From NCBI GenBank assembly GCA_963934795.1, contig CAWWAF010000088.1, positions 1 through 14,825 of the forward strand: a stretch of 14,825 bases of DNA. Direction: 5' to 3'. Of the stretch, positions 1-6,900 are shown piece by piece. The stretch's first letter is position 1. Each line of letters opens with the position of its first letter. The stretch is from UBA8438 sp963934795. Lineage in GTDB: Bacteria > Acidobacteriota > Vicinamibacteria > Vicinamibacterales > UBA8438. A program made the position numbers and the translations under genes. The notes beneath the pieces are model-generated. The model saw only the letters and a program-made list of their open reading frames with translations, made no database searches and was not told the DNA's origin.

Positions 1-179
1 CGCCCACATCCGTCCTCTGGTGGGTGCCGAAGGACCACCGCCCGGATGGCGAGGAGGGCAAGAACCGTCTGGAACGCCTGGCTCGGAACGGACCCGCCGT
101 CGAGGCGTTCACCTTCGGCCAGCGGTTTCCACCACCCGGGCCACAGCGCGACGCCGCCGGGTCGAAAGGCCAGCAGTGA
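1..179 (+). CDS. DUF3291 family protein, C-terminal fragment (5' end outside window)
   Basis: The frame is open from the window edge (first full codon at 3) to TGA at 177-179 and gives 58 residues. They begin PTSVLWWVPKDH, continue with a charged E-E-x-K-x-R-L-E-R-L helix, and then carry a G-P-x-x-E-A-F-T-F segment followed by a Pro-rich end. This is the pattern of the C-terminal half of DUF3291 proteins, which are small, probably cytosolic alpha/beta-barrel-like proteins with no established reaction. I recognise the family from the LWWVP and EAFTF motifs only. The gene is truncated by the window, so its start and N-terminal half cannot be judged. Its stop overlaps the GTG start of the DNA glycosylase gene by 4 bp, so the two are probably co-translated. 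Alternative: a chance open frame, which the family-like motifs make unlikely. Confidence 0.72.
   Translation, partial: PTSVLWWVPKDHRPDGEEGKNRLERLARNGPAVEAFTFGQRFPPPGPQRDAAGSKGQQ
164..169 (+). promoter_or_regulatory. ribosome binding site supporting the GTG start at 176
   Basis: GAAAGG lies 6 nt before GTG at 176. Together with the 4-bp GTGA overlap with the DUF3291 stop it argues for a start at 176 rather than the in-frame ATG at 260, which has no purine-rich leader. Confidence 0.5.
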
Positions 180-847
180 CCCGTCGAGGACCCGGGCACA
201 CCGCCATCCAGTGCCTCACCAGGGCGCGCCTGCTCGACGGTGTCGACGCGCTGTCCAGCATGGACCCCGACCTGGCTCGCATCGCCGAGCGGTTCGGCCC
301 GCCGCCGCTATGGGGACGACCGCCCGGCTATGCAACGCTCGTACGAATCATCCTGGAACAACAGGTGTCGCTGGCTTCGGCGAAGGCGACGTTCGACCGG
401 ATGCGTCGGACGTTCGGAGAGGTGACCCCGGAGCGTATCGCTTCGCTGAGCGCCGCGGAGATCCAGACGGCCGGCGTCACGAGACAGAAGGCGAGCTACT
501 GTCTCGGGTTGGCCCAGCAGCTACACAGTGGCACCTTCGACCTGACCGCGCTGGGTCGGGTGGACGACCGGGAAGTCCGGCGACGCCTCGTCACCATACG
601 CGGCATCGGGGCGTGGACCGCCGATATCTACCTCGTCATGGCGCTACGACGGCCGGACATCTGGCCAGATGGCGACCTCGCCTTGGCTACCGCGGCACAC
701 CAGGTCAAACGGCTGCGCACGCGACCAGACGACGCGCGGCTGCGTAGACTGGCAGCCCCGTGGGCGCCCTGGCGCGCGGTGGCGGCCAGACTCCTGTGGC
801 ACTACTACCTCTCCACACGGGGCGGGCGAGACCCAGTGGTCCCCTGA
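176..847 (+). CDS. HhH-GPD DNA glycosylase (3-methyladenine DNA glycosylase 2 / AlkA-like)
   Basis: Predicted cytosolic base-excision-repair enzyme of 223 residues that removes alkylated bases by cleaving the N-glycosidic bond. The helix-hairpin-helix signature GIGAWTA is at about residues 143-149. The aspartate that activates the reaction in this superfamily is most likely D167, in WPDGDLAL about 20 residues later. An ILEQQVS segment near residue 60 matches the helical core of AlkA-like enzymes. The protein is shorter than E. coli AlkA (282 aa) and lacks its N-terminal TBP-like domain, as do many bacterial homologues. I chose GTG 176 because it overlaps the upstream TGA and has an RBS; ATG 260 would leave 195 residues and still keep the catalytic core. 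The C-terminal helix ends in a W-H-Y-Y motif common in the family. The exact base preference cannot be read from sequence. Confidence 0.88.
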   Translation: MTRRGPGHTAIQCLTRARLLDGVDALSSMDPDLARIAERFGPPPLWGRPPGYATLVRIILEQQVSLASAKATFDRMRRTFGEVTPERIASLSAAEIQTAGVTRQKASYCLGLAQQLHSGTFDLTALGRVDDREVRRRLVTIRGIGAWTADIYLVMALRRPDIWPDGDLALATAAHQVKRLRTRPDDARLRRLAAPWAPWRAVAARLLWHYYLSTRGGRDPVVP

Positions 848-860
848 AGCTGACGAGCAC

Positions 861-1802
861 ATGGCCACTCCGCGTATCCAGCACGTGCTGATCATCGACG
901 ACCGGGGGGACGCCCTGGCCGCCTACCTCGCGGCTCGCCGCGCCGACCTGGTGTGCCGTGTCAGAACCGCGACCACCCTCGCAGACGGTGATCCTAACTG
1001 GGCCGATGCGGTTGTCGGCTTCGCCACCTCGATCTCGTTCGACCGATCGTCTGTGCGATGGGTGCACTCGACCGGGGCCGGTGTCGATGCTTTCCTGGGT
1101 ACCCGGCGTTGGCCGGACGGGATCACGCTGACACGCACGACCGGCGCGCTCGGCGCCCGAATGGCGGAGTATTGCGCCGGACACGCCCTGGCGGTGTGCC
1201 AACGAATTTTGCCGTTTCACCGTGATCAGCGGGCGGGTCGATGGGCGCCGGTGGAGCCGACTACGCTGCGGGGCACGACCGCCGTGATCGTCGGGACCGG
1301 ATCAGTCGGGTCGGCGATTGCCGCACAGTTCAAAGCGCTCGGGTGCACGACCATCGGCATCTCGCGTTCCGGCCGGACCGCGCCGTCGTTCGACCAGGTC
1401 TCCCCAGTCGGCCGCCTTGCCGACCGCGTCCAGGGTGCGCGGTGGCTCGTACTGGCCGCCCCGCTGACTTCGCTCACCCGAGGCCTTGTGGATGCGACCG
1501 TACTGGGCCGCTGCCGAGACACAGTGGTTATCAACGTGGCCCGGGGTGGACTGCTCGACACGGCGGCACTGCTCGACGCCCTGCGCGCCGGCACCGTGAC
1601 CGGGGCGGTGTTGGACGTGTTCGACACCGAACCCCTCCCGTCGGACTCGCCGCTCTGGCGTGCGGATGGCGTGGTGGTCACCCCCCACGTGGCGGGCGTG
1701 ACGCATGTCGAAGAAGCTGGCGAGGCCTTCCTCGACGCGCTGGCGAAGCTGGAGTCAGGCCGCCGCCCTTCCTCCGCCGTCGATCCAACGCGGGGCTACT
1801 GA
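861..1802 (+). CDS. D-2-hydroxyacid dehydrogenase, NAD(P)-dependent (glyoxylate/hydroxypyruvate reductase-like)
   Basis: Cytosolic oxidoreductase of 313 residues that interconverts 2-oxoacids and D-2-hydroxyacids. The Rossmann GxGxxG motif is GTGSVG at 145-150. The catalytic set is visible: R228 in NVARGG, E257 in DVFDTEP and H276 in TPHVAG, in the family order Arg-Glu-His. Where NAD-specific members have an aspartate at the end of the second strand, this protein reads ISRSG (R169). This favours NADPH, as in GhrA-type reductases (inference). The start ATG lies 13 bp after the glycosylase stop, so the two genes probably share a transcript, although the RBS is weak. The length is normal for the family. 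Substrate is unknown; glyoxylate, hydroxypyruvate or a similar small oxoacid is likely. Confidence 0.9.
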   Translation: MATPRIQHVLIIDDRGDALAAYLAARRADLVCRVRTATTLADGDPNWADAVVGFATSISFDRSSVRWVHSTGAGVDAFLGTRRWPDGITLTRTTGALGARMAEYCAGHALAVCQRILPFHRDQRAGRWAPVEPTTLRGTTAVIVGTGSVGSAIAAQFKALGCTTIGISRSGRTAPSFDQVSPVGRLADRVQGARWLVLAAPLTSLTRGLVDATVLGRCRDTVVINVARGGLLDTAALLDALRAGTVTGAVLDVFDTEPLPSDSPLWRADGVVVTPHVAGVTHVEEAGEAFLDALAKLESGRRPSSAVDPTRGY

Positions 1803-1825
1803 GTTGTCGCCGAGAAAGTGGGGTA

Positions 1826-1850
1826 CGGTGCGGCGATAGAAGCCGCGCCG
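1826..1850. terminator. hairpin between convergent genes, probable bidirectional terminator
   Basis: CGGTGCGGC and GCCGCGCCG form a 9-bp stem (one G-U pair) around a 7-nt loop. It sits in the 59-bp gap between the dehydrogenase stop (1802) and the stop of the convergent gene (1862). There is no T-tract on either strand, so termination efficiency is uncertain. Confidence 0.45.
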
Positions 1851-1861
1851 ACGCGACGGGG

Positions 1862-2752
1862 TCAGGGATTTACCGTGACATCGACGTGGGCTGTCGTCCA
1901 GCAGCACTGGTCGCCGCCCCCGCCGTTACCGGAGACATCGTTGCCGGTGGCCATGAGACGGTACTGACCTGGCGTATCAAACGTGGCCGATGTCATCGTC
2001 TCGCCGCCGGGGAGGTCGTCGAATCGGTGGGTGAGCTCGGGGCCGGCGTCGACGCCGTCCCCCTCGAAGGTCACCTGACCGGGGCCCCGATACTTCTTCC
2101 AGGTGGCACCCAGCGGCGGTCGGCGACGGCGGCCGGCGCGCTGTTCCGGCTCAATAACCAGCGGCTGGTCCTTGACGGTCAGCAGCAAGGTCAACGGCTC
2201 GCCAACAGTGGTCGAATAGCTCGCGACCACGCCGTGGGCCGGGCCCTGCAGCTCTTGACCGGTCGGACCGACCTTGAGAATCGGGGGAACGTTGCCGTTT
2301 GCGACATTGAGAAACGGATCGGCGAAATACGGTGGATTCGCCCAGAACTCGACCTCTGCCAACTGATTGTTGATACGCAGCGTCCAGTTCAACCTCCGTT
2401 CGGCCTCGTCCGCCGGCACGGTGATCGAGAACACGCCCCAGTTCCGTCCGGGCAAGAAGTGAGTGGGCTGGCCCATGTCTTGTCCAGGCCCGATGTTGTT
2501 GTCCGGACCGATCGGAATGTCGACGGCGACATCATTCCGGTTGTAGTAGCCCACGAGCAACGTCAGGCTCTCGTCGGCATTGCGCGACCAGGCCTCGTAC
2601 GCGGGCCACACGGCTTCCCCCGTACTCCCGGCTGGCTCCAGCGACAGCGGCGTGCGCGGCGGCTGCGCGTCAGCGGCGGCGGGCAGGCACACACCCGTAG
2701 CAACGACAGCCAGGACGATAGCAAAGAGGGACAGATGAGGGCGCTGGTGCAT
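1862..2752 (-). CDS. secreted two-domain beta-sandwich protein of unknown function
   Basis: The 296-residue product has a clear signal peptide: a hydrophobic stretch at about 9-21, then AAADA with likely cleavage before Q30. I do not recognise a named family. The mature protein is rich in alternating hydrophobic strands and looks like two Ig/PKD-type beta-sandwiches. The first (about 35-160) includes a V-G-Y-Y-N-R-N segment and a Pro/Gly-rich N-I-G-P-G loop. The second (about 170-296) ends in a T-F-D-T-P-G-Q-Y-R-L strand typical of PKD-like domains and a C283-C284 pair after a GNGGGG loop. ATG 2752 is chosen over the ORF start at 2779 because a strong RBS lies upstream and the signal peptide then begins correctly. 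It starts 7 nt after the stop of the cytochrome/copper monooxygenase gene, which suggests a partner in the periplasm. The adjacent Cys pair could bind metal or form a vicinal disulfide. Confidence 0.75.
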   Translation of the reverse strand: MHQRPHLSLFAIVLAVVATGVCLPAAADAQPPRTPLSLEPAGSTGEAVWPAYEAWSRNADESLTLLVGYYNRNDVAVDIPIGPDNNIGPGQDMGQPTHFLPGRNWGVFSITVPADEAERRLNWTLRINNQLAEVEFWANPPYFADPFLNVANGNVPPILKVGPTGQELQGPAHGVVASYSTTVGEPLTLLLTVKDQPLVIEPEQRAGRRRRPPLGATWKKYRGPGQVTFEGDGVDAGPELTHRFDDLPGGETMTSATFDTPGQYRLMATGNDVSGNGGGGDQCCWTTAHVDVTVNP

Positions 2753-2759
2753 CTGGGTA

Positions 2760-4103
2760 CTACTCCTCCGCGGCCTCACGCTTGGCGACCTCGGCCTGGT
2801 AATCGTCGTCCTCGAAGTAGGTAACGTTCACCCAGGCATGGGCCATCTCGTCAACGGTGCGGTCGCCGTAACCCACCCACACATTGGGGTCCGGGTTCGA
2901 CCGGTTCGCGGCCGTATTGTCGTGCCACGCGGTGACCTTGATGAGGGTGCCCTTCGGCAGTAACGGCGCCGAGTCGTCACCGTAGACGTAGCTGTTGTGC
3001 CAGTTGAAGTTGAAGTCACCAACATGGCTGAGGACCTGCCGACGGCCGTTCGGCAAGATCGCCTCCATGGACATCGCCTTGCCGCGCAGGTGCATGTGCG
3101 GCTGGAAGCTCTCGATCCGAGCCGCGCGCTGGAGGGGGAAAAACCCCTGCGTTGCAACCACCGTGTTCGGCGCAATGTCGACACCGCCGGTGCCCATCAG
3201 GTGCAACACCTGTCGGTATTTCGGCGCCTGATCCTCCGGATGGAGGTACACACCCAACTGCACGGTGTCGGTCACCTCTTCACCCGCGGACGAATAGTGA
3301 ATGTCCCACTGGATCTCTGACTCCGGCAGCATCAGCTTGCCGGTCCCCGGGCGCATGACCTCGCCCTGCTTGCCCACGGCCCACTCCATGAAGGTGCCGG
3401 CGGTCCGAGACCGGTCTCTACCACCAGCCGCATTCGCCTGGTTCGCAGCGGCCAACGCCGGGTCGATCTCTTCCTGCACGAGCCTCGCGATGGCGTGGTG
3501 CGTGATGCGACGACCTGCCAATGTGCCCGGGCGAATCTCGATGCCGCGCGCCCAACGTTCGCTGGTCAAGCCTGTCTCCACCCGCGGCTTCCACCAGGCG
3601 TCATTCGCTTCCGCCCCCATCGTGAAGGGCGTCGACTCTAGAATCAGGTCGGGCGGGCCGTCGAACTGCTCCGCGAAGTTCCAGATCGACTCGTCGGGCC
3701 ACGTGGCCGCCGCCGGCATGTCTTCCGGGTTGCCCCTCGGGGCCCCGCCATCGACCCAGCGAGCAATCGTGTCGATCTGCTCATCGGTGAGCGAGCGGTC
3801 ATTCTTGAAGTCCTGGATACCGACCGTGCGGTCAAGGTGCCACGGCGGCATCTGCCGGGTCGTCACGCGGTCCTTGATTGACCGAGCCCAGGGCCGGGAA
3901 TCTTGGTAGGTCACCAGCGACATCGGGGCAATCGAGTCCGGCCGATGGCACGCCTCACACTTGGCCTGAAAAATCGGCGCGACGTCCTTGGTAAAGGTCG
4001 GCACCGCCTCCTCCGCCGCGGCACGTACCGAGCCTGGCGTCAGAACCACGGCGGCACCCGCGCACAGCAGCACACCGAGAGATTGCCGTAGGGCGGTCTT
4101 CAT
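2760..4103 (-). CDS. cytochrome c fused to a PHM/DBM-type dicopper monooxygenase
   Basis: Exported 447-residue redox protein. The signal peptide spans about 1-30. A monoheme cytochrome c domain follows, with C49-E-A-C-H53 and probable axial M85 in RQMPPWH. The rest matches the copper type II ascorbate-dependent monooxygenase fold (peptidylglycine alpha-hydroxylating monooxygenase/dopamine beta-monooxygenase). The five His and one Met ligands appear in the family order: H202-H203, H269 in W-D-I-H-Y, H336-M-H338, and M420 in V-D-E-M. The known chemistry is O2-dependent hydroxylation with one-electron donors; here the fused heme probably supplies the electrons (inference). ATG 4103 is chosen because AAGGA lies 9 nt upstream and the signal peptide starts there. 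It is first in a two-gene unit. The substrate is unknown, and the copper domain could be non-catalytic, but the ligands are complete. Confidence 0.88.
   Translation of the reverse strand: MKTALRQSLGVLLCAGAAVVLTPGSVRAAAEEAVPTFTKDVAPIFQAKCEACHRPDSIAPMSLVTYQDSRPWARSIKDRVTTRQMPPWHLDRTVGIQDFKNDRSLTDEQIDTIARWVDGGAPRGNPEDMPAAATWPDESIWNFAEQFDGPPDLILESTPFTMGAEANDAWWKPRVETGLTSERWARGIEIRPGTLAGRRITHHAIARLVQEEIDPALAAANQANAAGGRDRSRTAGTFMEWAVGKQGEVMRPGTGKLMLPESEIQWDIHYSSAGEEVTDTVQLGVYLHPEDQAPKYRQVLHLMGTGGVDIAPNTVVATQGFFPLQRAARIESFQPHMHLRGKAMSMEAILPNGRRQVLSHVGDFNFNWHNSYVYGDDSAPLLPKGTLIKVTAWHDNTAANRSNPDPNVWVGYGDRTVDEMAHAWVNVTYFEDDDYQAEVAKREAAEE
2763..2769 (-). promoter_or_regulatory. ribosome binding site embedded in the end of the upstream gene
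   Basis: On the minus strand GGAGGAG covers the last codons of the cytochrome/monooxygenase gene just before its TAG, 10 nt ahead of ATG 2752. It decides the start of the beta-sandwich gene and makes translational coupling likely. Confidence 0.65.
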
Positions 4104-4127
4104 AGGGGTGTTTCCTTTCACTCTTGA

Positions 4128-4143
4128 CTGTCTGGCCGGACAG
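4128..4143. promoter_or_regulatory. palindrome CTGTCTGGCCGGACAG, possible operator in the minus-strand leader
   Basis: CTGTC and GACAG arms flank a TGGCCG centre; 14 of 16 positions are symmetric. It lies 25 nt upstream of ATG 4103 and downstream of the predicted transcription start. It could therefore be an operator or a small leader hairpin. Confidence 0.35.
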
Positions 4144-4164
4144 GGATGTGGAACCCAATGGCCA

Positions 4165-4193
4165 ATCCTACTCCAGGGAACCAGGGATCTCAA
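4165..4193 (-). promoter_or_regulatory. sigma70-like promoter of the cytochrome/copper monooxygenase unit
   Basis: On the minus strand, TTGAGA (4193-4188, 5/6 match to -35) is followed after exactly 17 nt by TAGGAT (4170-4165, 4/6 match to -10). Transcription would start near 4158, giving a leader of about 55 nt to ATG 4103. Confidence 0.5.
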
Positions 4194-4194
4194 T

Positions 4195-4209
4195 TAGACA
4201 AACGGTCTA
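4195..4209. promoter_or_regulatory. palindrome TAGACAAACGGTCTA, candidate repressor/activator operator
   Basis: Perfect TAGAC and GTCTA half-sites flank a 5-nt centre, 1 bp upstream of the predicted -35 of the minus-strand promoter. TAGAC/GTCTA half-sites resemble operators of TetR-family regulators such as NemR; that assignment is an analogy. No regulator gene is in the window. Confidence 0.42.
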
Positions 4210-4467
4210 TCCGCTGATTCCGTTTACCGCAAGTGGCGCCCAACCGTCATGAGCGTCCTGGAATCGCCCGCGACCGGGAGAGATCGCGGAGACAGCATGA
4301 GACCGTCGGCTTTGAAGACTAGGGACCCTGGCTCCGCTGGACGTAGAATGGCCTCGTCCGTCCAAACCAAGGTATGTCACGTGCCCCGGGGCGCCGCTCG
4401 GGCTTCGCGTATGCCGGATGTCGCGGGGTTCGGGGTTCGCGGCAAAATCTCGTCAAAGGGAGCATCC

Positions 4468-6636
4468 ATGAGTCACGGTAGCCGTATCAGCCTGATCGCA
4501 GCCGCGGCCAGCGCACTGCTCGCCACATCGTTGATAGCGCGACAACCAGCGTCTTCCGATGCGGACCTGTCAGGCGTCGTCCGCAGCCCTGGTGGCGCCG
4601 AAGCCGGGGTCTGGGTCATTGCGGAGACGGACGATCTCGACACGCGCTTCCGGAAGATCGTGGTCACTGACGACAGCGGGCGGTTCCTGGTACCGGACCT
4701 CCCAGCGGCGTCGTATCGGGTGTGGGTGCGTGGCTACGGTCTGCTCGACTCGGAACCAGTCGCGGCCGAGCCGGGACAAACGCTAACGCTCGACGCCGTC
4801 CCGGCCGCCACGCCACAAGAGGCGGCGCGCGTCTACCCCGCCAACTACTGGTACTCGTTGCTCGAACCACCGGCGGCCGACGAATTTCCCGGCACGGGGG
4901 AGGACGGCAATGGTATTTCTCCGCGGCTGAAGAGTCAGGCCGCCTGGGTCGATTTGACGAAACAGGGCTGTCAGTTGTGCCACCAGATGGGCAACCGATT
5001 TACGTTCGACACGAGCCAGTTGTCGCAGTTCGACTCGACCATCGAGGCCTGGGACCATCGTGTGACGTTCGGGCAACGTGGGTCTCAGATGAGCGGCGCG
5101 CTGACACGGTTCGGCCGACAGCGCGGACTGGGGATGTTCGCGGACTGGAGCGATCGGATCGCCGCCGGTGAGGTCCCCGAGGCTCCGCCGCGACCGGCTG
5201 GTGTCGAGCGCAACCTTGTCCTGACGATGTGGGACTGGGCGGGCGAGACCTCCTACGTCCACGACGAAGTGACCACGGACAAGCGGAACCCGACCGTCAA
5301 CCCGGACGGTCTGGTCTACGGGGTGTCGATCACGAACGACAAGCTCGTCATCACTGATGTGGCCCGGCACCAGTCGACCGAACTAGACGTCCCGCTCCGT
5401 GAGCCGCGCGAGATGGTGCCGTCGATGTTCCCCACCGCGCCCGGATTCGAGCCGTCGCCCGCCTGGGGCGAGGAGATCATCTTTGATGCGCCGGCCAACC
5501 CTCACAATCCGATGATGGACGCGCAGGGGCGCGTGTGGTTGACGTCGACCGTCCGTCGGCGCGACAACCCCGACTGGTGCAAGGCTGGCTCGGACCATCC
5601 CTCGGCCGACTATTTCCCGGTCTCGCGCAGCGGGCGGCAGATTTCGGCCTATGACCCCGAGCGACGGTCATGGCTTCTGATTGACAGCTGCTACGCGACG
5701 CATCACCTGCAGTTCGGCGAGGACGCCGACGACACGCTCTGGTTCAGCGGGGACTCGAACGTCATCGGGTGGCTCGACACAAAACTCTACGACGACACCG
5801 GAGACGAGCGGGCAGCCCAAGGCTGGTGCCCAACCGTCATAGACACCAACGGAGACGGCCACATTACCAAGCCGTGGAACGAGCCGGGCGAACCGGTCGA
5901 TCCGGCTCGGGATACCCGCGACGTCGGGTTTGCCTATGGCGTCATTGCCAGCCCCGTGGACGGGTCGGCGTGGATCGCGCGCACGGGGCCGTTTCCGGGC
6001 CGGCTCGTCCGGTTGGACCGGGGTGACAACCCGCCAGAGACCTGTATCGCTGAGGTCTATGAGCCGCCGTCTATCGAGAATCCAGCCGTCGATCCGGCGC
6101 AGACCGGCCACGCGCCCCGGGGGGTCGATGTCGACCGCAACGGTGTGATCTGGACCGCCCTCTCTGGAAGCGGTCATATCGCCAGCTTTGATCGCCGCAA
6201 GTGCCAGGTACTCAACGGACCGGAGGCTACGGGTCAGCACTGCCCCGAGGGCTGGACGCTGTATCCGACGCCCGGGCCCCAGATGAAGGGGGTCAGCGAC
6301 TCAGGCAGCGCTGACTATCACTATTACAACTGGGTCGACCAGTTCGACACGCTGGGACTTGGGCCGAATGTCCCGATTGCCCCCGGTTCTGGGTCGGACT
6401 CGCTGCTGGTACTGCTCCCGGAGACGGGCGAGTGGGTGGTGCTGCGTGTGCCGTATCCGCTGGGGTTCTTCGCGCGGGGTCTCGACGGGCGGATCGATGA
6501 TCCGGATGCCGGTTGGAAGGGACGCGGTCTGTGGGCCAACTACGGGTCGAACCTGAACTGGCACATCGAGGGCGGCAAGGGCATGCGGAGCTCGATTATC
6601 CACTTTCAGCTTCGGCCACATCCGCTCGCCGAGTGA
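4468..6636 (+). CDS. exported carboxypeptidase-regulatory-like / heme c / Vgb-like beta-propeller protein
   Basis: The 722-residue product has four parts. Residues 1-27 form a signal peptide. About 33-110 form a carboxypeptidase-regulatory-like beta-sandwich (L-S-G-V-V-R-S, then D-S-G-R-F-L-V-P-D-L). About 155-245 carry a single heme site C168-Q-L-C-H172, with M208 one possible distal ligand. From about 250 to the end there are propeller-blade strands of the Vgb/NHL/SMP-30 kind, such as D-A-Q-G-R-V-W-L-T near 351-359 and R-G-V-D-V-D-R-N-G-V-I-W-T near 551-563. D459-TNGDGHI is a calcium-type EF-hand loop between blades. Six to seven blades would fit the length. ATG 4468 is chosen for the AAAGGGAG RBS 5 nt upstream and the signal peptide. 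Catalysis is unknown; Vgb itself is a lyase, but most relatives are uncharacterised. It faces the cytochrome/copper gene across a shared regulatory region. Confidence 0.8.
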   Translation: MSHGSRISLIAAAASALLATSLIARQPASSDADLSGVVRSPGGAEAGVWVIAETDDLDTRFRKIVVTDDSGRFLVPDLPAASYRVWVRGYGLLDSEPVAAEPGQTLTLDAVPAATPQEAARVYPANYWYSLLEPPAADEFPGTGEDGNGISPRLKSQAAWVDLTKQGCQLCHQMGNRFTFDTSQLSQFDSTIEAWDHRVTFGQRGSQMSGALTRFGRQRGLGMFADWSDRIAAGEVPEAPPRPAGVERNLVLTMWDWAGETSYVHDEVTTDKRNPTVNPDGLVYGVSITNDKLVITDVARHQSTELDVPLREPREMVPSMFPTAPGFEPSPAWGEEIIFDAPANPHNPMMDAQGRVWLTSTVRRRDNPDWCKAGSDHPSADYFPVSRSGRQISAYDPERRSWLLIDSCYATHHLQFGEDADDTLWFSGDSNVIGWLDTKLYDDTGDERAAQGWCPTVIDTNGDGHITKPWNEPGEPVDPARDTRDVGFAYGVIASPVDGSAWIARTGPFPGRLVRLDRGDNPPETCIAEVYEPPSIENPAVDPAQTGHAPRGVDVDRNGVIWTALSGSGHIASFDRRKCQVLNGPEATGQHCPEGWTLYPTPGPQMKGVSDSGSADYHYYNWVDQFDTLGLGPNVPIAPGSGSDSLLVLLPETGEWVVLRVPYPLGFFARGLDGRIDDPDAGWKGRGLWANYGSNLNWHIEGGKGMRSSIIHFQLRPHPLAE

Positions 6637-6653
6637 TTCCGGCGACCCGGAAT
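6636..6653 (+). terminator. hairpin at the stop codon, possible terminator
   Basis: ATTCCGG and CCGGAAT form a perfect 7-bp stem with a 4-nt CGAC loop. It begins at the last base of the TGA stop of the beta-propeller gene. No T-run follows, so it may act as a 3'-end stabiliser or a weak terminator. Confidence 0.4.
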
Positions 6654-6797
6654 ATCTGGGACCCCTCCCCGTTCTGTGGATTCGCTGGACAGGCCCCGTG
6701 GCCCGCTAGTCGTGGGTGACCGACGACATCCTCCCCAACGCGTGGAGCCACAATCAAAACGTGGACGGGTCTGACTGGGCGGGAACGAGCAGGAAGA

Positions 6798-6887
6798 TGG
6801 CGGTGAGGCAGGGATTCGAACCCTGGGAGGAGTTTCCCCCTCACCGGTTTAGCAAACCGGCGCCTTCAGCCACTCGGCCACCTCACC
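6798..6887 (-). tRNA. tRNA-Ser (anticodon GCU)
   Basis: Read on the minus strand, the acceptor stem GGTGAGG (6887-6881) pairs with CCTCACC (6808-6802). It is followed by discriminator G and an encoded CCA (6800-6798). The anticodon arm has a 5-bp stem CCGGT/ACCGG with loop TTGCTAA, giving anticodon GCT at 6853-6851, which reads AGC/AGU serine codons. A long variable arm (GAGG...CCTC) shows the class II type expected of tRNA-Ser, and the T loop GGTTCGAATCC is present. It stands alone, downstream of the PQQ-type dehydrogenase on the same strand. Confidence 0.97.
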
Positions 6888-6900
6888 GCGACGAACTATT

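Larger units (their letters stand above)
4104..4467. other. divergent intergenic regulatory region (364 bp)
   Basis: This stretch separates two divergently transcribed exported heme proteins. On the minus strand side it holds a promoter and two palindromes (listed separately). On the plus side the clearest element is TAGAAT at 4344-4349, a 5/6 match to a -10 box but without a good -35 at normal spacing. A plus-strand frame stays open from 4249 into the downstream gene, but the signal peptide and RBS place the real start at 4468, so the rest is read as leader. Confidence 0.5.

Noticed and set aside
1241..2824. 527-codon plus-strand frame
   Set aside because: It runs out of frame through the D-2-hydroxyacid dehydrogenase and then antisense to two exported genes; no motifs were seen.
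4249..4467. N-terminal extension of the beta-propeller protein from ATG 4249
   Set aside because: It would bury the signal peptide about 73 residues inside the protein; the RBS and export signal support ATG 4468.
4468..6636. TonB-dependent receptor suggested by the N-terminal carboxypeptidase-regulatory-like domain
   Set aside because: No plug or beta-barrel follows; the rest has a heme motif and propeller-type blades.
6798..6887. tRNA-Ser as an integration site of a genomic island
   Set aside because: No second copy of the tRNA 3' end and no integrase gene were seen in the window.
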